Assembly (NCBI GenBank): GCA_000434995.1
Contig: FR895318.1
Coordinates: 124,522 to 151,630, forward strand
DNA: 27,109 nt
Reading direction: 5' to 3'
Origin: Firmicutes bacterium CAG:341
GTDB taxonomy: Bacteria; Bacillota; Clostridia; Oscillospirales; Acutalibacteraceae
Position 1 is the first letter of the stretch. Each line of letters begins with the position of its first letter. The translations under genes were made by a program, and so were the position numbers. Positions 9,117 through 15,535 of this stretch are shown one piece after another. Under the pieces are notes generated by a model. That model saw nothing but the letters and a program-made list of their open reading frames with translations. It was not told the DNA's origin and did not search any database.

Positions 9117-10288
9117 AAATTCATTAGTTCCTTTAACTTAAATACTGCCGCAATAGTTTTTGAATCTTTAATTTCATTAGTCATAATTTTAGATATAACT
9201 TCTTTAATCGGCATTTTAATTACATCTAAAAATTCATCATCATCAAGATGCTGCTTTCCGTAAGTAATACCTTTGGCATAAAAAAGCCTGATGATTTCAC
9301 CGCAGTAACCCGGTGACGGATAAATTTCGCCGAGGGATTCAAAAATCTCCGCTTCGGCTCCGCATTCCTCTGAAAATTCCCTGATACCCGCTTCTTTAGG
9401 GTCTTCGCCTTTTTCGAGCTTACCGGCAGGAATTTCATAAATGGTTTCTTTATAAGGATACCTGAATTGCCTTACAAGCAGGATTTCATTATCTTCAGTC
9501 AAGCCGATAATTCCCACACCGCCCGGGTGGTCAACAACTTCCCTGTCCGCAATATCCCCGTCAACGAGCATAACGGTATCCTTATGCACATCAATAATTC
9601 TGCCGCTGAATATGCCTTGCACATCTTGAGTCTGCTCAAAATAGCCGAGAGCAATGGCAAAAACATCATCAATCTTTTCTGCAATAAATTTTGCACCGGC
9701 AGAAGCAAATTCAACGCGGCTTCCGTATCCCCACATTACACCTACGCTGTCAATCATATTAGCCTTTGCACCCTCAATATCATACTTTTTATCGCCTACC
9801 ATTAAGGTTTCGTTACCCTGGGTGTCAAGTTCCTTAATACAGCGCGAAATAATATTAGCTTTTGACTCGCAATCGGCAGAAAAAGTAACGCCGCAGATAA
9901 CATCAAAATATGATTTCACACCATAATGGTCAAGCAAAGCTTCCACATAATCCTGTGGTTTTGAAGAAGCAATACCAAGCTTGATATTTTCCTTTTTGAG
10001 CTTTGAAAGAAGTTCCTTTATTCCGTCATAAAGTTCACTTTCAAGAAGGCCTTTATTTGTATAACGCTCCCTGTACTTTTTTACAAGCTTATCTGCCATA
10101 TTAGCGTCAACGCCGAATTTTTCCTGAAAAGTAACAAGAAGCGGAGGGCCGATAAAAAATGTAAGTTCTGTATATTCCGGAGCCTCAATATTATAATAAT
10201 CAAGTGCATATTTTGCACTTTTAAGTATACCTTCGCCGGTATCGCAAATCGTACCGTCAAAATCAAATATTACTGCCTTATATTTCAT
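9113..10288 (-). CDS. Fusion of HAD phosphatase and Nudix (ADP-ribose pyrophosphatase-like) hydrolase
   Basis: The 391-residue protein joins two enzymes. Residues 1-215 are a HAD phosphatase of the phosphoglycolate phosphatase type: motif I FDFDGT with Asp9 and Asp11, motif II ASSKP near 107-111, Lys143, and motif IV GDKKYD at 165-170. Residues about 225-391 are a Nudix hydrolase; the box at 289-311 matches G-x5-E-x7-REUxEExGU exactly (GKLEKGE, then REFSEECGA), and the preceding VRQFRYP is typical of ADP-ribose pyrophosphatases. The frame runs through both domains, so this is not a frameshift joint. It starts inside TAATG shared with the thioesterase stop and ends in ATGA shared with the desulfurase start. 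Substrates are not determinable from sequence. Confidence 0.9.
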   Translation of the reverse strand: MKYKAVIFDFDGTICDTGEGILKSAKYALDYYNIEAPEYTELTFFIGPPLLVTFQEKFGVDANMADKLVKKYRERYTNKGLLESELYDGIKELLSKLKKENIKLGIASSKPQDYVEALLDHYGVKSYFDVICGVTFSADCESKANIISRCIKELDTQGNETLMVGDKKYDIEGAKANMIDSVGVMWGYGSRVEFASAGAKFIAEKIDDVFAIALGYFEQTQDVQGIFSGRIIDVHKDTVMLVDGDIADREVVDHPGGVGIIGLTEDNEILLVRQFRYPYKETIYEIPAGKLEKGEDPKEAGIREFSEECGAEAEIFESLGEIYPSPGYCGEIIRLFYAKGITYGKQHLDDDEFLDVIKMPIKEVISKIMTNEIKDSKTIAAVFKLKELMNL

Positions 10289-10674
10289 TATCCGTTTACC
10301 TTTTTCATAAATTTATCAGCCAAAACAACAAATCTTTCAATTGTGCCTTTGCCTATTACATTGCCGTCATTATCCTTAGCACTGACTGAAAAAACAAGTC
10401 GCCTGCCGTCAACTTCTTCAAGCTTAGCCACAGCAGATACGGTAGTTCCCATTGAACTTGCTTTATCGTGCGTAATATCAATCTTTGTGCCGACTGTGGT
10501 TTCCCCGTCATCAAGAAGCGGTGAAACTGCCTGGCAAGTCGCTTCTTCCATAAGGGAAAGCATCATCGGAGTTGCATAAACAGGGAGTGAACCTGAACCG
10601 ACAGCCGCAGCCGTATTTGTTGAATTGACCGTTACAAGAGCTTCGCCCTTATATTCGCCGTGAAATTCTTTCAT
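10288..10674 (-). CDS. Hotdog-fold thioesterase, FlK-like
   Basis: The 128-residue protein resembles the fluoroacetyl-CoA thioesterase FlK group. The catalytic triad positions are visible: Thr in YATPMM, Glu in MEEATCQA, and His in DITHDKA, all in the usual order and spacing. The true substrate is probably a small acyl-CoA; a role in clearing dead-end CoA esters is inference. I chose the ATG at 10674: an in-frame GTG at 10683 lies within the ribosome site AAAAGAGGTG, which sits ideally for the ATG. It is the first gene of the operon, and its TAA overlaps the next ATG (TAATG). Confidence 0.82.
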   Translation of the reverse strand: MKEFHGEYKGEALVTVNSTNTAAAVGSGSLPVYATPMMLSLMEEATCQAVSPLLDDGETTVGTKIDITHDKASSMGTTVSAVAKLEEVDGRRLVFSVSAKDNDGNVIGKGTIERFVVLADKFMKKVNG

Positions 10675-10726
10675 AAAGTACACCTCTTTTAAAATAAAAC
10701 AGAATTATATCTTTAAAATCTTAAAC

Positions 10727-10735
10727 ATTATATCA
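10727..10735 (-). promoter_or_regulatory. Extended -10 promoter of the thioesterase operon
   Basis: On the minus strand TGATATAAT is an exact extended -10 element. No good -35 hexamer is visible upstream. Transcription would start near 10720, about 46 nt before the thioesterase ATG. A second TATAAT lies closer to the gene (10704-10709). The region is shared with the divergent acyltransferase gene. Confidence 0.5.
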
Positions 10736-10813
10736 CAAAATTTCGGTGTATACAATACAAATAATTTATGTTATACTTTTGTTAACACAATCTGTACATT
10801 TTAGGAGTACACT

Positions 10814-11578
10814 ATGGCAGAAAAATCAAAACGAAAAAGAATATATTTCCTTGATGAATTAAGGGGATTTGCAATTTTATGTATGATAGTTCATCACGCT
10901 TTTCTTGATGTAGGCGATGTATTGGGACTTACTTGGGGATATAAAATTTTTAATGCGCTTTGCACCGTTCAACCGCTGTTTTGGGCTGTATTTATTATTA
11001 TTTCGGGAATATGCTCAAGACTTTCGAGAAATACGATAAAGCGCGGATTTATAGTTTTGGGTGCAGGCTTGATTATAACTCTTTTTACAGCAGTAATTAT
11101 GCCGCTTTTCGGCTTTGAGGGGAGCAAAATTTATTTCGGCATACTGCATTGCTTGGGAAGTTGTATGATTATCACAGGGCTTTTAATGCCAATCATTAAC
11201 AAAATAAATTACAAACTCGGCGCCGTGATTTCAGCCTTTTTATTCATTTTCACATACGGCATTAACACAAGAACTATGCTTTTCGGTTTAATCAAATTGC
11301 CTGACGCTTTATATCAATACGATTTTTTAGCTCCCATCGGCATTTATTCAAATAATTTTAAAAGCGCTGACTATTTTTCAATTATTCCGTGGCTGTTCGT
11401 ATTCCTTTTTGGCGCATTTATCGGCAAACTTGCAAAAGATGAAAATTTGCCGAAATTTATGTATAAACAAAGGAGCAAATTTCTCTGCACGGTAGGCAAA
11501 AACAGCCTTTGGGTTTACATTTTGCACCAGCCTGCAATATATTTAATAATGTTGATTATAGCATTTATAATCGCATAA
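10814..11578 (+). CDS. DUF1624 (HGSNAT catalytic domain-like) membrane protein
   Basis: The 254-residue integral membrane protein opens with a basic tail and FLDELRGFAILCMIVHHAF, the signature start of the DUF1624/heparan N-acetyltransferase catalytic family, including the conserved R-G and the His pair (HH, residues 26-27). About seven hydrophobic segments follow, with a second conserved patch FGILHCLGSCMI near 113-124 and a C-terminal VGKNSLWVYILHQP, where a His sits in the membrane. Members are thought to move acetyl groups across the membrane to an extracellular acceptor, perhaps a surface polysaccharide. The acceptor is unknown here. It is a single gene with a GGAG ribosome site, divergent from the thioesterase operon. 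Confidence 0.8.
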   Translation: MAEKSKRKRIYFLDELRGFAILCMIVHHAFLDVGDVLGLTWGYKIFNALCTVQPLFWAVFIIISGICSRLSRNTIKRGFIVLGAGLIITLFTAVIMPLFGFEGSKIYFGILHCLGSCMIITGLLMPIINKINYKLGAVISAFLFIFTYGINTRTMLFGLIKLPDALYQYDFLAPIGIYSNNFKSADYFSIIPWLFVFLFGAFIGKLAKDENLPKFMYKQRSKFLCTVGKNSLWVYILHQPAIYLIMLIIAFIIA

Positions 11579-11636
11579 TGCTTCACAAAAATACGCACCG
11601 CTTCATAGTATAAACAGGTGCGGTACTGATATAATT

Positions 11637-11676
11637 AAATCCCAAACGCACTGCAAAGTACGCTTGGGATTTTTCT
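11637..11676. terminator. Rho-independent terminator after the acyltransferase gene
   Basis: Arm AAATCCCAAACG (11637-11648) pairs with CGCTTGGGATTT (11661-11672) with one mismatch, followed by a T-rich tail. A second hairpin, CGCACC/GGTGCG (11594-11599 and 11617-11622), precedes it. The A-run on the left lets it serve the opposing sigma-like gene as well. Between it and 11788 I see only short imperfect repeats of a GGTGC/AAAGC motif and no gene. Confidence 0.75.
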
Positions 11677-11788
11677 TTTTGCTTTTCGGCTGTTAGCTTA
11701 GGTGGTGCAAAGCATCTTTAAAACAGCCTTAGCCGTATCAGCCGTTCACATAGAAGCGGTGCTTTGCGGTATCGCTTCATTTGTGCGT

Positions 11789-12112
11789 TTATTGAAGATT
11801 TATCCATTGTTCATTTGTTTTACTTATACTGAAAATACAATAACTGCCGATTTTTTCAATAATAGCTTCGGCACTTTTGATATGCCTGCTCACAGTAGGC
11901 TGTGATAAGCGTAAAATACTTGCAATTTCTTTTTGATTTTTCTTATCTATGTAAAACATTTCAAAACAAAGCCTCTGCTTTTGAGTTAACTCATTTTTTA
12001 CAATTTTAGGAAGAACAGCGTATAAAGAGTTACGCAAAATTCTTTGCTCGTCACATCCCCTGTCTTCAAACGGATTATATGAACCCATATATTCTTCAAA
12101 AAACCGAATCAT
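11789..12112 (-). CDS. Sigma-70 region 4-like helix-turn-helix protein
   Basis: The 107-residue protein has a C-terminal sigma region 4 type helix-turn-helix: LTQKQRLCFEMFY, then NQKEIASILRLSQPTVSRHIKSAE (about residues 42-80). The N-terminal 40 residues do not resemble sigma region 2, so it cannot act as a full sigma factor. It may instead be a small DNA-binding regulator like YlxM or ArpU-type proteins. Its ATG overlaps the stop of the upstream 69-residue gene (ATGA), so the pair is translationally coupled. The operon promoter carries an SOS-type box. Such small pairs also occur in integrative elements, but no integrase is seen here. Confidence 0.75.
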   Translation of the reverse strand: MIRFFEEYMGSYNPFEDRGCDEQRILRNSLYAVLPKIVKNELTQKQRLCFEMFYIDKKNQKEIASILRLSQPTVSRHIKSAEAIIEKIGSYCIFSISKTNEQWINLQ

Positions 12113-12318
12113 AAATCTTCCTCCTCATAATAATGGGACAACATAAAAAATACACGCCTGCATTCACAAGCCATATCATAATAAATTTTTATCTTTCTTC
12201 TAAGCCTAACCAAATCTTCACCGCGATATACGCTAAGCAGCGGTTTAAGTCCGTCAACCTTGGCACAAAGCACTTTGTACTGCTTATCATACTCATAAGC
12301 GAGTTCGTCAATATTCAT
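12109..12318 (-). CDS. Small hypothetical protein, 69 aa, partner of the sigma-like gene
   Basis: The product is a short charged, helical protein (MNIDELAYEYDKQYKVL, then a VRLRRKIKIYYDMACECRRVF stretch with two Cys) without any motif I recognise. The start at the ATG 12318 is preferred over the TTG directly before it because AAAGGCAGG lies upstream at suitable distance. It overlaps the helix-turn-helix gene by 4 bp. Coupling and shared SOS-type control suggest that the two products work together, perhaps as regulator and partner. Confidence 0.65.
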   Translation of the reverse strand: MNIDELAYEYDKQYKVLCAKVDGLKPLLSVYRGEDLVRLRRKIKIYYDMACECRRVFFMLSHYYEEEDL

Positions 12319-12425
12319 CAAAATCGACCTGCCTTTACAGAAAAATTATTAGGTGTCGCCCTATTAGGTACTGGCGGGTGAAACAGAAACCTGAGTGGCA
12401 AAAGGACCATACCTTTGAGTTCGAT

Positions 12426-12452
12426 ATTATACAAACATTCGTTCTATGTCAA
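12426..12452 (-). promoter_or_regulatory. Promoter with SOS (LexA-type) box for the sigma-like pair
   Basis: On the minus strand TTGACA (12447-12452) and TATAAT (12426-12431) stand 15 bp apart, slightly short. The spacer is filled by GAACGAATGTTT (12433-12444), which fits the Gram-positive LexA pattern GAAC-N4-GTTY. The surrounding bases, TAGAAC on this strand, are the same as in the two boxes before dinB in this window. Transcription from here leaves a leader of about 100 nt with a small hairpin CAAAGG/CCTTTTG. Confidence 0.6.
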
Positions 12453-12561
12453 CAAAATATGACTATACAGTACATATTTTTTCTCTTTTTTTAATACATC
12501 GCATAATTCGACAATTTTATACATTATATGTAACATATATCAAATAATTTTAACATTTTGC

Positions 12562-12590
12562 TTGACATATTATGCAACTTGCACTATAAT
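12562..12590 (+). promoter_or_regulatory. Perfect sigma-A promoter of a small RNA
   Basis: TTGACA at 12562-12567 and TATAAT at 12585-12590 are separated by exactly 17 bp. Transcription should begin near 12597. The downstream transcript runs into a strong terminator after about 105 nt without an evident gene. Confidence 0.85.
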
Positions 12591-12596
12591 AAGGTT

Positions 12597-12703
12597 GATT
12601 TGAAATGGACCGCACCATTTCAAACTCTTGGTCCTCCATAGTTTGTAATGACAGAGAGGGGAAAGCCGGAACACTTAAAGTGTTTCGGCTTTCTTTCTTT
12701 TTC
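12597..12703 (+). ncRNA. Candidate small RNA, about 105 nt, with C-rich UCCUCC site
   Basis: The transcript is bounded by a perfect promoter and a strong terminator. It starts with a perfect 10-bp hairpin: TTTGAAATGG (12599-12608), loop ACCGCA, CCATTTCAAA (12615-12624). A mostly single-stranded middle contains GGTCCTCCA (12630-12638), whose TCCTCC is complementary to Shine-Dalgarno GGAGGA. CTCT at 12625-12628 may pair with AGAG at 12653-12656. The terminator stem follows. An ATG frame starts in the first hairpin at 12606, but it has no ribosome site and reads through the terminator, so coding is unlikely. The architecture resembles trans-acting small RNAs of Firmicutes that block ribosome sites; no known family was recognised. 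Confidence 0.6.
12661..12702 (+). terminator. Terminator of the candidate small RNA
   Basis: GAAAGCCGGAACACTT pairs with AAGTGTTTCGGCTTTC (one G-T pair, very short loop), followed by TTTCTTTTT. It stands about 145 bp before alr and would separate the small RNA from that gene. Confidence 0.85.
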
Positions 12704-12780
12704 ACTACGCATAAAAATATGAATAAAATTTAATATATTTATTTATCTTTGATATTTACTTTTTACCTTTAAAGTATTAG

Positions 12781-12821
12781 AATAGTATACTATTGACAAA
12801 CAAGATTAGTTGTATTTTTAA
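12781..12821 (+). promoter_or_regulatory. Probable alr promoter with an overlapping 14-bp palindrome
   Basis: AATAGTATACTATT (12781-12794) is a perfect palindrome whose last two bases form the start of TTGACA (12793-12798). A weak -10, TTTTAA, follows at 17 bp (12816-12821). The position over the -35 would suit a repressor operator. The regulator is unknown. Confidence 0.5.
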
Positions 12822-12858
12822 TAAAGTATTTGTTACCTGAAAGGCTATGGTGATTATT

Positions 12859-14010
12859 ATGCGTGAAAGAACTTATGTTAAGATAGATTTAAACGCACTT
12901 GAATATAATATCGACTCAATATCAAAAAAAGTAAATAAAAAAGCCAAAATTCTCGGTGTAATTAAAGCCGACGCTTACGGCCACGGTGCTGTTGAAACAG
13001 CAAAATATATTGAAAATAAATGTGATTTTTTCGGCGTTGCCTGTGTTGAAGAAGCAACAGAGCTTATAGAAGCGGGAATTAAACTGCCAATACTTGTTTT
13101 GGGCTATGTTTCGCCTGATGAATTCAGCATTACCGTTAAATATGACATAAGAGTACCTGTTTTTTCTTACGAAAGTGCCAAGGCATTATCAGATGAAGCT
13201 GTAAGGCAAAACAAAACAGCTGATTTTCACTTTGCTATTGATACCGGTATGAGCCGAATAGGCTTTCAGGTTGATGAAGAAAGTGCAGACATTTGCAAAG
13301 AAATTTGCAAATTACCTAACATAAATGCAGAGGGCCTTTTTTCTCACTTCGCAACTGCTGACGAAACAGATTTATCCAAGACATATGAACAGCAAAATAA
13401 ATTTAAAACATTTATTGAAATGTTAAGGCAACGAGGAATAGAAATTCCTATAAAACACCTTAATAACTCTGCCGGAATTATGCATTTTGATGATTGCTTT
13501 GATATGGTGAGAGCAGGAATTATTTTATATGGGCTTTACCCATCACACGAAATTGACGAAAACCTGCTTGATGTTAAACCTGTAATGGAATGGAAAACTT
13601 ATGTTTCACATATCAAAACACTTGAAGCAGGGCGCGAAATTTCATACGGCGGAACATTTAAGGTTGAAAAGCCTATTGTTGTGGCTACAATTCCGGTTGG
13701 TTATGCAGACGGATACCCGCGTTGCCTTTCAAATATCGGCAAAGTTTTGATTAACGGAAAATATGCAAATATTTTAGGCAGAGTATGTATGGACCAATTT
13801 ATGATTGATATTACCGATATACCTAATGTTAAACTTGAAACACCGGTAACTCTTATAGGTCGCGACGGGGATGAATATCTTTCTATGGAAGAAGTCAGCG
13901 AACAGGCATATTCGTTTAACTATGAACTGCCTTGCCGAATATCACGAAGAGTTACAAGAATGTATGTAAAAGACGGAAAAGAAGTTAAAAGCGTAAATTA
14001 TCTGCGATAA
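12859..14010 (+). CDS. alr: Alanine racemase
   Basis: The enzyme interconverts L- and D-alanine with PLP and supplies D-alanine for peptidoglycan. The product is 383 residues from this ATG. The start MRERTYVKIDLNALEYNI matches the family opening. The PLP lysine lies in GVIKADAYGHGA near residue 36. The catalytic tyrosine of the second domain lies in GREISYGGTF, and the family CMDQFMID motif and PVGYADGYPR are present. An ATG at 12847 is in frame, but AAAGG then lies only 2 nt away; GGTG before 12859 is better spaced. The gene stands alone between the small RNA and argG. Confidence 0.93.
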   Translation: MRERTYVKIDLNALEYNIDSISKKVNKKAKILGVIKADAYGHGAVETAKYIENKCDFFGVACVEEATELIEAGIKLPILVLGYVSPDEFSITVKYDIRVPVFSYESAKALSDEAVRQNKTADFHFAIDTGMSRIGFQVDEESADICKEICKLPNINAEGLFSHFATADETDLSKTYEQQNKFKTFIEMLRQRGIEIPIKHLNNSAGIMHFDDCFDMVRAGIILYGLYPSHEIDENLLDVKPVMEWKTYVSHIKTLEAGREISYGGTFKVEKPIVVATIPVGYADGYPRCLSNIGKVLINGKYANILGRVCMDQFMIDITDIPNVKLETPVTLIGRDGDEYLSMEEVSEQAYSFNYELPCRISRRVTRMYVKDGKEVKSVNYLR

Positions 14011-14024
14011 AATATACATTATTT

Positions 14025-14146
14025 TGTATTTTTATACACAATCGCTTTTGCTGTAAATATAGCATTTCCGCCATTTTTGCCTTATTTTATTGTAATATTA
14101 TACAAAACAACGGTGCGTTTTATCTACTTTTGTGCATATTTATACA
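14025..14146 (+). promoter_or_regulatory. Three ArgR-like ARG boxes upstream of argG
   Basis: Three dyads share the form TGNAN-N4-ATACA: TGTATTTTTATACA (14025-14038, perfect), TGTAATATTATACA (14091-14104) and TGCATATTTATACA (14133-14146). They resemble the ARG box TGAAT-N4-ATTCA bound by ArgR/AhrC. The last one ends 16 bp before the -35 of argG. Arginine-dependent repression is the natural reading. No argR gene is in the window. Confidence 0.55.
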
Positions 14147-14162
14147 AACTTTATAAATTTGC

Positions 14163-14191
14163 TTGCAATATTGAATACAGATAACTATAAT
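14163..14191 (+). promoter_or_regulatory. argG promoter
   Basis: TTGCAA (14163-14168) and TATAAT (14186-14191) are 17 bp apart, followed by a leader of about 35 nt and the ribosome site AAAGGAGA. Confidence 0.75.
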
Positions 14192-14231
14192 GTAGACAAC
14201 AAGTAAAAATTCCCAAAGGAGATATATAACG

Positions 14232-15467
14232 ATGAACAAAAAGGATATTAAAAAAGTAGTTCTTGCCTATTCAGGCGGACTTGACACATCAATCATCATT
14301 CCTTGGCTTAAGGAAAACTACAACAACTGCGAAGTAATTGCAGTATCAGGCGATGTCGGCCAGGGTACGGAACTTGACGGACTTGAAGAAAAAGCCATTG
14401 CAACCGGTGCTTCAAAGCTTTATATTCTTGACCTTAAAGAAGAATATGTAAAAAATTATATTTTCCCTTGCGTAAAAGCAGGTGCAGAATATGAAGAATA
14501 TCTTCTCGGCACTTCACACGCTCGCCCTTGCATTGCAAAGGGACTTGCTGAAATTGCAATTAAAGAGGGTGCTGACGCTATCTGCCACGGATGCACAGGT
14601 AAGGGTAACGACCAAGTAAGATTTGAGCTTGCACTTAAAGCACTTGCACCTGAAATGGAAATTATCGCACCTTGGCGTGAGTGGGATATTAAATCTCGTG
14701 AAGAAGAAATCGAATACGCAGAAGCCCACAATATTCCGCTTAAAATAAACCGTGAAACAAACTATTCAAAAGATAAGAATGTATGGCATTTGAGCCACGA
14801 AGGTCTTGACCTTGAAGACCCTGCAAACGAACCGCAATATCTTAAAGACGGTTTCCTTGAACTCGGTGTTGCACCTGAAAAAGCACCTGATGAACCTACA
14901 TATATCACACTTCATTTCGAAAAGGGTGAACCTGTTGCAATTGACGGTGAAAAACTCAGTCCGCTTGCTCTTGTGGAAAAGCTTAACGAACTCGGCGGAA
15001 AGAACGGTATCGGCCTTCTTGATATTGTTGAAAACCGTCTTGTAGGTATGAAGAGCCGTGGCGTATATGAAACTCCGGGCGGAACAATTATTTATAAAGC
15101 ACATGAACTTCTTGAAATGATTACTCTTGACCGTGACACTGCACATTACAAAAAGCTTGTTGCTGAAAAGTACGGTGAACTTGTATATAACGGAATGTGG
15201 TTCTCCCCTCTTCGCGAAGCTCTTGATGCATTTGTTAACAAAACACAGGAAACTGTTACGGGTGATGTAAAACTCAAGCTTTACAAGGGCAATGTAATGA
15301 ATGCCGGCGTAACCTCACCATACACACTTTATGATGAAAATGTTGCATCATTCGGTGATGACGGCGGTGCTTACAACCAGGCTGATTCAGCAGGTTTCAT
15401 CAACCTCTTCGGCCTTTCAACTAAGGTTAAAGCTCTTCTTGACAAGAAAAGAGAAGCTAACGACTAA
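14232..15467 (+). CDS. argG: Argininosuccinate synthase
   Basis: The enzyme joins citrulline and aspartate with ATP to argininosuccinate in arginine synthesis. The 411-residue protein shows the N-type PP-loop AYSGGLDTS at 12-20. Family motifs HGCTGKGNDQVRFE and APWREWD follow, and the substrate-binding segment NLWHLSHEG appears here as NVWHLSHEGLDLEDP. Length is normal. argH follows after 68 bp that hold a stem-loop, so the two are probably one operon with partial termination. ArgR-like boxes precede it. Confidence 0.97.
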   Translation: MNKKDIKKVVLAYSGGLDTSIIIPWLKENYNNCEVIAVSGDVGQGTELDGLEEKAIATGASKLYILDLKEEYVKNYIFPCVKAGAEYEEYLLGTSHARPCIAKGLAEIAIKEGADAICHGCTGKGNDQVRFELALKALAPEMEIIAPWREWDIKSREEEIEYAEAHNIPLKINRETNYSKDKNVWHLSHEGLDLEDPANEPQYLKDGFLELGVAPEKAPDEPTYITLHFEKGEPVAIDGEKLSPLALVEKLNELGGKNGIGLLDIVENRLVGMKSRGVYETPGGTIIYKAHELLEMITLDRDTAHYKKLVAEKYGELVYNGMWFSPLREALDAFVNKTQETVTGDVKLKLYKGNVMNAGVTSPYTLYDENVASFGDDGGAYNQADSAGFINLFGLSTKVKALLDKKREAND

Positions 15468-15484
15468 TTAAAAATCATAATATC

Positions 15485-15521
15485 GGGCGAACGGACAATA
15501 CTGTTCGCCCTTGATTTTGTT
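15485..15521 (+). terminator. Stem-loop between argG and argH
   Basis: GGGCGAAC (15485-15492) pairs perfectly with GTTCGCCC (15503-15510) and is followed by TTGATTTTGTT. It looks like a leaky terminator or processing site that lowers argH relative to argG. The argH ribosome site AAGGAGA follows directly. Confidence 0.6.
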
Positions 15522-15535
15522 ATAAGGAGAATAAT

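Noticed and set aside
11675..11788. Degraded gene after the sigma-like operon
   Set aside because: Short frames with a coding look appear on the minus strand but are broken by stops within 20 codons and have no ribosome site; treated as noncoding.
12606..12734. Small protein encoded by the candidate small RNA
   Set aside because: The ATG frame has no ribosome site, begins within a perfect hairpin and reads through the terminator.
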